Of a stretch of DNA of 11,945 nt, positions 6,239-11,945 are shown in pieces. Origin of the DNA: CAYRTV01 sp046483285 (GTDB lineage Bacteria > Acidobacteriota > Aminicenantia > Aminicenantales > Aminicenantaceae). A program made the position numbers and the translations under genes. The stretch spans positions 1 through 11,945 of the forward strand of contig JAWODN010000007.1 in NCBI GenBank assembly GCA_046483285.1. The letters are read 5' to 3'. A model generated the notes under the pieces. The model ran no database searches, was not told where the DNA came from, and worked only from the letters and a program-made list of their open reading frames with translations. The first letter of the stretch is position 1. The number at the start of each line of letters is the position of its first letter.

Positions 6239-7021
6239 ATGAATTATGAAAATATCGAAGTCACCAGGGACGAAGGCATCGGGTGGATCACCATCAACCG
6301 TCCGGATAAACTTAACGCCTTGAACCGGCAGACCATCCGGGAATTAAACGCCGCGTTTGCTGAAATGGCGGGAGATTCCTCCATCCGGGCGGTTATCCTG
6401 ACCGGGGCCGGCGAAAAAGCTTTTGTTGCCGGTGCGGACATCAAAGAGCTTTCCGAGTTGGGTGAACAGCAGGGCCGCGAGTATGTTTTGGAAGGTCAGG
6501 AATTGACCAAGATGATTGAAAACTTGGACAAGCCGGTCATCGCCGCCATAAACGGCTTTGCGCTGGGAGGCGGCACCGAATTGGCCCTGTCCTGCCATAT
6601 CCGTATCGCATCAGAAAATGCCCGCATGGGCCAGCCTGAAGTCAAATTGGGATTGATTCCGGGATTCGGAGGGACACAGCGGCTTCCCAGGCTGGTCGGA
6701 AAAGGGGCGGCCATGGAATTGATTCTTTCCGGTGAAATTATTGACGCGGCAGAAGCCTGCCGTATCGGCCTGGTCAACCGGGTGGTCGATTTGAATGAAC
6801 TGAGATCCGCCTGCCGGAAACTCGCCGCCGGAATTATTGCCAATGGGCCGGCAGCCGTGGCCAAAGCCATTAAAGCCGTTAATCACGGCTTGGACAGGCC
6901 TTTGCCGGAAGCTTTGATACTGGAAGCTGAATTGTTCGGAGAGTGCTGCCGGACACAGGACAGCAAAGAAGGAACCCGGGCGTTTCTTGAAAAACGCAAA
7001 GCCCGGTTCCAGGGAAAATAG
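6239..7021 (+). CDS. Enoyl-CoA hydratase / crotonase family protein
   Basis: Probably hydrates a trans-2-enoyl-CoA to a 3-hydroxyacyl-CoA in fatty-acid oxidation or butyrate-type metabolism in the cytoplasm. At 260 residues it has the usual length. The oxyanion-hole regions are AFVAGADIKEL (61-71; Ala66) and NGFALGGGTELA (105-116; Gly111). Both catalytic glutamates of true hydratases are present: Glu114 in GGTELA and Glu134 in GQPEVKLG. The C-terminal half carries GFGGTQRLPRLVG and LVNRVV as in classical crotonases. With both glutamates present, hydratase activity is more likely than an isomerase or decarboxylase variant. Chain-length preference is unknown. The start is supported by AAGGAGGGG just upstream. 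ribH follows after 11 bp, so the two are probably cotranscribed, although no functional link is evident and no other beta-oxidation gene is nearby. Confidence 0.92.
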   Translation: MNYENIEVTRDEGIGWITINRPDKLNALNRQTIRELNAAFAEMAGDSSIRAVILTGAGEKAFVAGADIKELSELGEQQGREYVLEGQELTKMIENLDKPVIAAINGFALGGGTELALSCHIRIASENARMGQPEVKLGLIPGFGGTQRLPRLVGKGAAMELILSGEIIDAAEACRIGLVNRVVDLNELRSACRKLAAGIIANGPAAVAKAIKAVNHGLDRPLPEALILEAELFGECCRTQDSKEGTRAFLEKRKARFQGK

Positions 7022-7032
7022 AGGAGCCGCCG

Positions 7033-7503
7033 ATGGAGATATATCAAGGACAGCTGAAAGCGGAAGGTCTGAAGCTGGGATTGATTCTAAGCCGTTTCAA
7101 TCAGTTTTTTTCCCAGCGGTTATTGGAGGGAGCCCTTGACGCCTTGGAAAAATTGGGAGCGGAACAAGAGAACATCTTTCTTTATAAAGTTCCGGGTTCA
7201 TTTGAGATTCCGGTGGTGGCCAAGAAACTGGCCCGTTCCGGAAAAGTGGACGGCATTCTGTGCCTGGGCGCTCTGATTCGCGGAGACACGCCTCATTTTG
7301 ATTATCTGAGTGCTGAGATCACCAAAGGGCTGGCGCAAATTTCCATGGATGATTCTATTCCTGTCTCTTATGGTATAATCACAGTTGAGACGATTGAACA
7401 GGGTATTGAACGCTCCGGGGCCAAGGCCGGAAACAAGGGATATGATGCCGCTATGGCATTGGTGGAAACCCTGAGCTTGATTCAAACAGCAAAATTGAAA
7501 TAA
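7033..7503 (+). CDS. ribH: 6,7-dimethyl-8-ribityllumazine synthase
   Basis: Catalyses the penultimate step of riboflavin synthesis: condensation of 5-amino-6-ribitylamino-uracil with 3,4-dihydroxy-2-butanone 4-phosphate to lumazine. It normally forms pentamers or 60-mer shells. The 156 residues match the family's length. Visible motifs are SRFN (20-23), VPGSFEIP (53-60), GALIRGDTPHFDYL (79-92) with the catalytic His88, PVSYGIITVET, and KAGNKGYDAA near the C-terminus. The binding site is GAGGAG about 7 bases before the ATG. It is the only riboflavin gene in the window. ribD, ribE and ribBA are absent and no FMN riboswitch precedes it, so the pathway genes are dispersed. nusB following ribH is a common bacterial order and supports both calls. 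Confidence 0.97.
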   Translation: MEIYQGQLKAEGLKLGLILSRFNQFFSQRLLEGALDALEKLGAEQENIFLYKVPGSFEIPVVAKKLARSGKVDGILCLGALIRGDTPHFDYLSAEITKGLAQISMDDSIPVSYGIITVETIEQGIERSGAKAGNKGYDAAMALVETLSLIQTAKLK

Positions 7504-7617
7504 TTCCATTGACTTGAGGGGATGCCCCCGGGATTTCATTTTTGTCATCACCCGGTATGCTCCTTTCTATCACCTCGAGAGAGCGGTTTTCTAACCTGTT
7601 TTTATGAATAGTCGACC
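7504..7617 (+). other. ribH-nusB spacer with weak signals
   Basis: The gap contains GGGG-ATG-CCCC (7518-7528), a 4-bp stem with T5 (7539-7543) too far away for a good terminator. It also contains TTGTCA (7542-7547), 17 bp before TTCTAT (7565-7570), which could be a -35 and a poor -10 for the nusB run. Five codons (ATG at 7604) read into the nusB start with an ATGA overlap, but lack a ribosome binding site. None of these is convincing. Confidence 0.25.
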
Positions 7618-8052
7618 ATGAGCAAACGAAGACATGCGCGGGAAAGCGCGCTGCAAATTTTATTTCAATTTGAGTTCGACGGGAGTTGTTTGGATGCGGT
7701 TATTGAGAAATTCCTGGCCGTTCGCAAAGCAGATGAAAAGGAGCGGAAGTATTGCCACTATCTGGTTCGCGGAGTGACCGATCACCGCGAGGAAATTGAT
7801 GCTGAGATCCAATCCCTTTCCAAAAATTGGAAAATTTCGAGAATGGGTCTTATAGATCGCAATATATTGCGGTTGGCCGCTTTTGAACTGATGTATGCCG
7901 ATGATTTGGCGGCGGCGATTGTCATTAATGAAGCTGTTGAAATCGCCAAAAAGTTCGGCGGGGAAGGTTCGGCAAACTTTATCAACGGAGTCCTGGACAG
8001 CTTGACTAAAAGAATCAAATCCAGGCAGGGGAAACAAGAGGAAATGCCATGA
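7618..8052 (+). CDS. nusB: Transcription antitermination factor NusB
   Basis: NusB binds boxA RNA with NusE (ribosomal protein S10) and keeps RNA polymerase elongating through rRNA operons. The 144-residue helical protein has the expected length. It carries the basic N-terminus RRHARESALQILFQ (4-17), used in RNA binding, the central NWKISRMGLIDRNILRLAAFEL (70-91, with Asp80-Arg81), and VINEAVEIAKKFG...FINGVLD (102-127). The start at 7618 fits the family's usual N-terminus, but no Shine-Dalgarno sequence precedes it. Its stop overlaps the lysS start by 4 bp (ATGA), which points to translational coupling. It opens the tightly spaced run nusB-lysS-lolC-lolD. Confidence 0.95.
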   Translation: MSKRRHARESALQILFQFEFDGSCLDAVIEKFLAVRKADEKERKYCHYLVRGVTDHREEIDAEIQSLSKNWKISRMGLIDRNILRLAAFELMYADDLAAAIVINEAVEIAKKFGGEGSANFINGVLDSLTKRIKSRQGKQEEMP

Positions 8053-9572
8053 GTGAGCAAGATAAAAGAGAGCCATTGAAATCAGGCGGACCGATGGCGC
8101 AGGAAAAAGTGCGTAAAGAAAAAATGAAACAGCTGGGCCACAGAGGGATCGATCTGTTTCCGCATAAAGTGAAGGTGACACACTCCATCAGGGAGGCCCT
8201 GGAAATAGGCGAAGACACGGGTGAAAAAGAGTTGGAGGACAAAAAAGTACGGGTGGGCACAGCCGGCCGGATCATGTCTGTGCGCAAAATGGGACGGGCT
8301 GTTTTTTTTCATTTGGGTGACAGCCAGGGGCGCCTTCAAGCCTATCTCCGAAAAGATCATTGCGGAGAAGATGTGTTTGAGACTTTTTCACTGCTGGATA
8401 TCGGAGATGTGATTTCGGTTGAGGGTCAGATTTTCCGGACCCGCACTGGGGAGTTGACGGTGTTGGTCGACGATTTGACTTTTTTAGCGAAGTGCCTTCA
8501 TCCGCTTCCGGAGAAATGGCATGGGTTGAGGGATGTGGAGCTTCGCTACCGCAAGCGGCACCTGGATTTACTCATGAATCCTGAAGAGGCGGACGTTTTC
8601 AGAACCCGCAGCCGGATGATCTCCTTGATCCGGGATTTTTTTAATCAAAAGGGTTATGTTGAAGTGGAAACACCGATGATGCAGGCCGTTCCCGGGGGAG
8701 CCCTGGCGCGCCCGTTCGCCACTTTTCATAAAGCCTTGGGCATAGAGCTTTTTTTGCGGATTGCTCCGGAATTGTATTTAAAGAGGCTGGTGGTGGGCGG
8801 CTTGAATAAAGTCTATGAAATCAACCGTAATTTTCGCAACGAAGGCATCGATCAACAGCATAATCCGGAATTCACCATGCTGGAATTTTATGAAGCCTAT
8901 TGTGATTACAATGATATGATGAGTTTGAGCGAAGAGCTTCTGGTTTTTTTGACACAAGAGCTTTTCGGAAAGGATCAGATCGACTACGGTGATCACACTT
9001 TGTCTTTCAAGCGTCCGTGGAAAAGAATTAAATTTATGGACGCCATCGCCCGGCACAGCGACTTTTCCGGGGACGATCTGAAGAGCCGGGATTTGGTCAT
9101 TGCCGCGGCTTCGGAAATGGCGGAGGAAGGCAGCCGGTTGTCTTATGGAAAGGCCTTGGATGTCCTTTTTGACCGGTATGTTGCGGGCAACCTGATCCAA
9201 CCGACATTCGTCATCAATCCACCCAAAGAGATCTCTCCGCTGGCCAAGGCTTCCCGGGACAATCCGGAGGAAGCGGAGCGTTTCGAGCTGTTTATAGCCG
9301 GGATGGAGGTGGCCAATGCTTTCAGCGAGCTGACCAACCCCGCCGAGCAGAAGATGAGATTTGAACAGCAGGCGGAGCTGAAAAAAAAGGGGGATGAGGA
9401 AACCCATGCCATCGATTTGGATTATGTCTCTGCTCTGGAGTACGGAATGCCTCCCGCAGGAGGGGAAGGCATCGGTATCGACAGGCTGGCCATGATTTTC
9501 ACCAACCGTCATTCCATCCGCGAGGTCATTTTATTTCCTCTTTTGAAACCTAAACTTAATGAAAAAGCCTGA
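8049..9572 (+). CDS. lysS: Lysyl-tRNA synthetase, class II
   Basis: Charges tRNA-Lys with lysine in the cytoplasm. The 507 residues match class II bacterial LysRS. An N-terminal extension comes first (1-65), then an OB-fold anticodon-binding domain (about 68-150; TAGRIMSVRKMGRAVFFHLG within it), then the catalytic domain with all three class II motifs: motif 1 around GYVEVETPM (202-210), motif 2 around YEINRNFRNEGID (256-268), and motif 3 as GEGIGIDRLAMIF (472-484) with Arg479. The lysine-type signature HNPEFTMLEFYEAY (271-284) and the ending REVILFPLLKP are typical. The start overlaps the nusB stop by 4 bp, with GAGG 7 bases upstream. lolC begins 14 bp after the stop, its weak binding site overlapping the lysS stop codon. 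No class I LysRS is seen in the window. Confidence 0.97.
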   Translation: MSEQDKREPLKSGGPMAQEKVRKEKMKQLGHRGIDLFPHKVKVTHSIREALEIGEDTGEKELEDKKVRVGTAGRIMSVRKMGRAVFFHLGDSQGRLQAYLRKDHCGEDVFETFSLLDIGDVISVEGQIFRTRTGELTVLVDDLTFLAKCLHPLPEKWHGLRDVELRYRKRHLDLLMNPEEADVFRTRSRMISLIRDFFNQKGYVEVETPMMQAVPGGALARPFATFHKALGIELFLRIAPELYLKRLVVGGLNKVYEINRNFRNEGIDQQHNPEFTMLEFYEAYCDYNDMMSLSEELLVFLTQELFGKDQIDYGDHTLSFKRPWKRIKFMDAIARHSDFSGDDLKSRDLVIAAASEMAEEGSRLSYGKALDVLFDRYVAGNLIQPTFVINPPKEISPLAKASRDNPEEAERFELFIAGMEVANAFSELTNPAEQKMRFEQQAELKKKGDEETHAIDLDYVSALEYGMPPAGGEGIGIDRLAMIFTNRHSIREVILFPLLKPKLNEKA

Positions 9573-9586
9573 GGAATATTTGCAAA

Positions 9587-10807
9587 ATGGGGTATGAATG
9601 GTTTGTCGCCAGGCGGTATTTAACAGCGCGCCGGAAGCAGGCTTTTATTTCCGTCATCACCTCTATTTCTGTTCTGGGGATCACCATCGGGGTCATGGCA
9701 TTGGTCATTGCGATCGCCCTTATCACCGGTTTCCAGGAGGATGTGCAGGATAAAATACTCGGGTCCACCGCCCATATCATGATTTCCGAGGTGTCCGGGG
9801 AGGGGATCCGTGATTATCCGTCCCTGATGCGGAAGGTGGAGGAGTTGCCGGCGGTGACCGGAGTTTCCCCGGTGGCCTATGATACGGTTTTATTAAAAGG
9901 CCCCCACAAGAGTTCCGGGGCGGTGCTGCGGGGTTTGGATTTCACCCGGGAATCGGCGGCCGCCCGGTGGCGGGGAGTATTGGAAAGGGGCGGCCTGCCG
10001 GGGGAATCCCTCGGCAGGGAAGGGGTGATCCTGGGCTGGGATATCGCTTTCAATATCGGGGCGGCGGTGGGAGATGTGGTCACTGTGATGGCGTCTTCAG
10101 ACCGCTTAACTCCAATGGGGATATTTCCTAAAATAAAAAATCTGCAGGTCACCGGAATTTTCCGCACCGGTCTTTATGAGTATGATGCTTCATCCGCCTT
10201 GGTGGGATTGGAAACAGCGCAGAATATTTTCAACCTGGGGGACCGGGTCAATTTGATGCAGGTCCGGATTAAGGAGATTTTTCAGGCTTCCCAGGTCCGT
10301 GAAAAAATAAGGGAAGTTCTTCCTCCTGAAACCTATGCCTCCACCTGGATGGAAATGAACCGGCAGTTGTTTTCCGCTCTGAAATTGGAGAAACAGCTGA
10401 TGTTTTTCACCATAACCTTGATTGTTCTGGTGGCCTCTTTGAACATTATCGCCACCCTGATTTTGATGGTCATGGAAAAGACCCGGGATATCGGAATCCT
10501 TATGGCCATGGGAGCGACTTCCCGCAGCATACGGCGGATTTTTTTCTACCAGGGAGCCATGATCGGAGTTCTGGGGACGTCACTGGGAACCGTGCTGGGT
10601 TTGGGGTGGTGCTGGCTGGCTAATACTTTTGAATTGATCAAAATTCCGGCGGATATTTATCAAATTCCTTATGTGCCCTTCAAAATCGGGGTACTGGATT
10701 TGGCTGTGATCATAGGAGTGGCCTTGCTGATCAGCTTCTTGTCGACTCTTTTTCCTTCTTACCGGGCCGCTAAAGTGGATCCTGCGGGAGCATTGAAATA
10801 TGAGTGA
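9587..10807 (+). CDS. lolC: Lipoprotein-releasing ABC transporter permease LolC/LolE
   Basis: Inner-membrane subunit that, with the ATPase LolD, extracts outer-membrane lipoproteins and hands them to LolA. The 406-residue protein has the four-helix type VII ABC architecture: TM1 at about 22-47, a large periplasmic (MacB-like) domain at about 50-265, and TM2 at about 271-296, TM3 at about 318-346 and TM4 at about 368-392. The FtsX-like cytoplasmic stretch EKTRDIGILMAMGATSRSI lies after TM2. The N-terminus (ARRYLTARRKQAFISVITSI) and the C-terminus (RAAKVDPAGALKYE) are typical of LolC/E. Only one permease is seen, so it may work as a homodimer (sometimes called LolF), and the C or E label is arbitrary. 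It overlaps lolD by 8 bp. The binding site is weak (GAGG at 9570-9573, 13 bases away), which favours coupling to lysS translation. Confidence 0.93.
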   Translation: MGYEWFVARRYLTARRKQAFISVITSISVLGITIGVMALVIAIALITGFQEDVQDKILGSTAHIMISEVSGEGIRDYPSLMRKVEELPAVTGVSPVAYDTVLLKGPHKSSGAVLRGLDFTRESAAARWRGVLERGGLPGESLGREGVILGWDIAFNIGAAVGDVVTVMASSDRLTPMGIFPKIKNLQVTGIFRTGLYEYDASSALVGLETAQNIFNLGDRVNLMQVRIKEIFQASQVREKIREVLPPETYASTWMEMNRQLFSALKLEKQLMFFTITLIVLVASLNIIATLILMVMEKTRDIGILMAMGATSRSIRRIFFYQGAMIGVLGTSLGTVLGLGWCWLANTFELIKIPADIYQIPYVPFKIGVLDLAVIIGVALLISFLSTLFPSYRAAKVDPAGALKYE

Positions 10808-11498
10808 AGAAAAAGTGCTGGTCATTGAAAATCTGCGGAAAGAATATCCCTTGCCGCATGGCAGCCTGTGTGTTTTTGATCATTTGAATTTCGAGTTAAA
10901 AAGAGGGGATCTGGTGGCGGTGATGGGAGTTTCCGGGGTGGGAAAAACCACCCTGCTCAATCTTTGCGGAGCTTTGGACCGCCCTGACTCCGGACGGATT
11001 TTGCTTTCCGGAGAGAATATTTTTTCCGGAAGCGAGCCAAAAAAAGCACTTATCCGCAATACCCGGATCGGTTTTATATTTCAGTTTTTTTATCTCTTGC
11101 CGGAGTTCACATCATTGGAAAATATTTTTTTTCCGCTTCTCATCCAAGGAATTTCTCGAGGCGAAGCCGAAAAAAGAGCTGAAAAACTTCTGGCGGAAGT
11201 GTCCCTTTCCGAAAAAGCACAGCAGCGTCCCAGCCAGCTGTCCGGTGGGGAACAGCAAAGAGTGGCCGTCGCCCGCGCGCTCATCAATGAGCCCCGTCTT
11301 CTGCTGGCGGATGAGCCGACCGGAAACCTGGATTGGTCCACCGGGCGGAAAATCCTGGAATTGATAAAAAACCTTCACCGGAAAAAGGATCTTTCCTCCA
11401 TCATTGTCACTCACAGTGAGAAAGTCGCCCGGTTTTGTGATAAGGTCTATCTCATGGAATCCGGCCAATTGAAACTATTATCCCATTTGGGGGGTTAA
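10800..11498 (+). CDS. lolD: Lipoprotein-releasing system ATP-binding protein LolD
   Basis: ATPase of the Lol lipoprotein-export complex on the cytoplasmic face of the inner membrane, partner of the preceding permease. The 232-residue protein has the complete ABC set: Walker A GVSGVGKTT (43-51), Q-loop Gln95 in GFIFQFFYLLPEFTSLEN, signature LSGGEQQR (147-154), Walker B LLLADEP (167-173), the D-loop region GNLDWSTG, and H-loop His205 in IIVTHS. FYLLPEFT is the MacB/LolD-type post-Q-loop sequence that distinguishes this branch from importer ATPases. The start ATG lies inside the lolC 3' end (8-bp overlap). MacB-type efflux ATPases are the main alternative, but the lolC neighbour and the bamA gene downstream favour LolD. 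Confidence 0.94.
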   Translation: MSEEKVLVIENLRKEYPLPHGSLCVFDHLNFELKRGDLVAVMGVSGVGKTTLLNLCGALDRPDSGRILLSGENIFSGSEPKKALIRNTRIGFIFQFFYLLPEFTSLENIFFPLLIQGISRGEAEKRAEKLLAEVSLSEKAQQRPSQLSGGEQQRVAVARALINEPRLLLADEPTGNLDWSTGRKILELIKNLHRKKDLSSIIVTHSEKVARFCDKVYLMESGQLKLLSHLGG

Positions 11499-11574
11499 AA
11501 AAGGTGAACTTAAGAAATAGCGGGAAGGGTTCAATCTTTATTTTTAAGAACGAATATGGTATAAGGATAGTATG

Positions 11575-11945
11575 ATGAAAAGGTATATCGTATTGATTTT
11601 GCTGGTCTTTATTCCGTTTTCTCTTTTCGGTCAGGAAGTGATCGAGGAGATTGAGATCATCGGCAATGACCGGGTGACCAAAGAGACAATTAAATATTAC
11701 CTTTCTTCCCAGGAAGGTGATTTTTACAGCCCGGAACTTTTGCGCAAGGATTTCCGGGTGCTTTGGGCGACGGGTTTTTTCTCCAACATCAGGATGGAAG
11801 AAAAAATGGGGGAGTACGGCGGGATCGGCGCCGCCGCCGAGGCCGGTCAGGTCATTGCAGACTTCATCGTGAGCAACGACAACGAAGCGCTGTTCGCGGT
11901 CCAGCCCGATATCGCCAACGATGGCACGCTCAGCTTCGAGCCGGC
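11575..11945 (+). CDS. bamA: Outer membrane assembly factor BamA, N-terminal part only (runs off the window, probably chimeric)
   Basis: BamA is the barrel component that folds and inserts outer-membrane proteins. Visible are a signal peptide (MKRYIVLILLVFIPFSLFGQ, cleavage near Gly19/Gln20) and most of POTRA1: VIEEIEIIGNDRVTKETIKYY (22-42), LLRKDFRVLWATGFFSNIRM (55-74), both strongly typical. From about residue 84 the frame stays open but no longer looks like a POTRA domain. It reads GAAAEAGQVIADFIVSNDN and onward, and base composition rises sharply. The start at 11575 has AAGGA 7 bases upstream; ATG at 11572 is an alternative. It follows lolD by 76 bp. The first 83 residues are a confident BamA call, the rest is doubtful, and the gene is cut by the window end. 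Confidence 0.8.
   Translation, partial: MKRYIVLILLVFIPFSLFGQEVIEEIEIIGNDRVTKETIKYYLSSQEGDFYSPELLRKDFRVLWATGFFSNIRMEEKMGEYGGIGAAAEAGQVIADFIVSNDNEALFAVQPDIANDGTLSFEP
11826..11945 (+). other. Segment unlike BamA, resembling a tandem-repeat adhesin domain
   Basis: Counting by eye, 79 of these 120 bases are G or C (66%), against 55 of 120 (46%) at 11641-11760 in the same reading frame. Codons change to a GC-ending style (GAC AAC, GCG CTG TTC GCG, CAG CCC). The peptide includes FIVSNDNEALFAVQPDIA and DGTLSFEP. That pattern is familiar from cadherin-like or VCBS-type repeats of large secreted proteins (VSNDN.ALF..QP.I..DGTL.F.P). The likeliest cause is a misassembled contig end. A genuine fusion is possible but unlikely. 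Confidence 0.6.

Noticed and set aside
7033..7503. Encapsulin-like or specialised compartment role for the ribH product
   Set aside because: All lumazine synthase catalytic motifs are intact and no cargo gene is adjacent, so the riboflavin role suffices.
7604..7621. Five-codon leader ORF before nusB with ATGA overlap
   Set aside because: No Shine-Dalgarno site, and five codons arise easily by chance.

Overview
The window looks like chromosome (or a metagenome-assembled contig) of a diderm bacterium. Every confident gene is on the + strand. The outer-membrane biogenesis genes (an Oar-like TonB-dependent receptor, LolC/LolD, the start of BamA) show a Gram-negative envelope. A carboxypeptidase-regulatory-like TonB receptor without a SusD partner, the GNAT-like protein carrying DPNWVPPL, and the order lysS-lolC-lolD-bamA would suit Acidobacteriota or Candidatus Aminicenantes. 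That placement is inference from gene style and was not tested by comparison.

Layout. Positions 1-656 hold no convincing protein gene except a possible 18-codon leader. They contain an array of 9-bp repeats (about 65-172), two AT-rich dyads (335-368), and a hairpin plus leader ORF (592-655) that runs into the ribosome binding site of the receptor. Positions 657-3806 encode the receptor, which starts at TTG and is closed by a strong intrinsic terminator (3830-3863). Positions 3864-4186 are intergenic: hairpins, a possible promoter, and a second 9-bp repeat array that ends on the start codon of an RluB/RsuA-type pseudouridine synthase (4187-4966). A conserved GNAT-like protein (5029-6153), an enoyl-CoA hydratase (6239-7021) and lumazine synthase ribH (7033-7503) follow. 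A 114-bp gap then leads to the tightly packed run nusB-lysS-lolC-lolD-bamA (7618 to the window end), with 4-bp and 8-bp overlaps inside it.

Functionally this is mostly housekeeping: rRNA modification and transcription antitermination (rluB, nusB), translation (lysS), riboflavin synthesis (ribH), acyl-CoA metabolism, and lipoprotein export plus outer-membrane protein assembly (lolCD, bamA). The receptor is a separate transcription unit.

I found no CRISPR array, transposase, phage gene, tRNA, rRNA or defence system. The observations most worth a second look are three. The two 9-bp arrays share a core, and one abuts a start codon that lacks a Shine-Dalgarno site. The receptor has a leader ORF with its start in a hairpin loop. 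Inside bamA there is an abrupt switch at about 11826 to GC-rich sequence that reads like a tandem-repeat adhesin, most simply an assembly chimera at the contig end.
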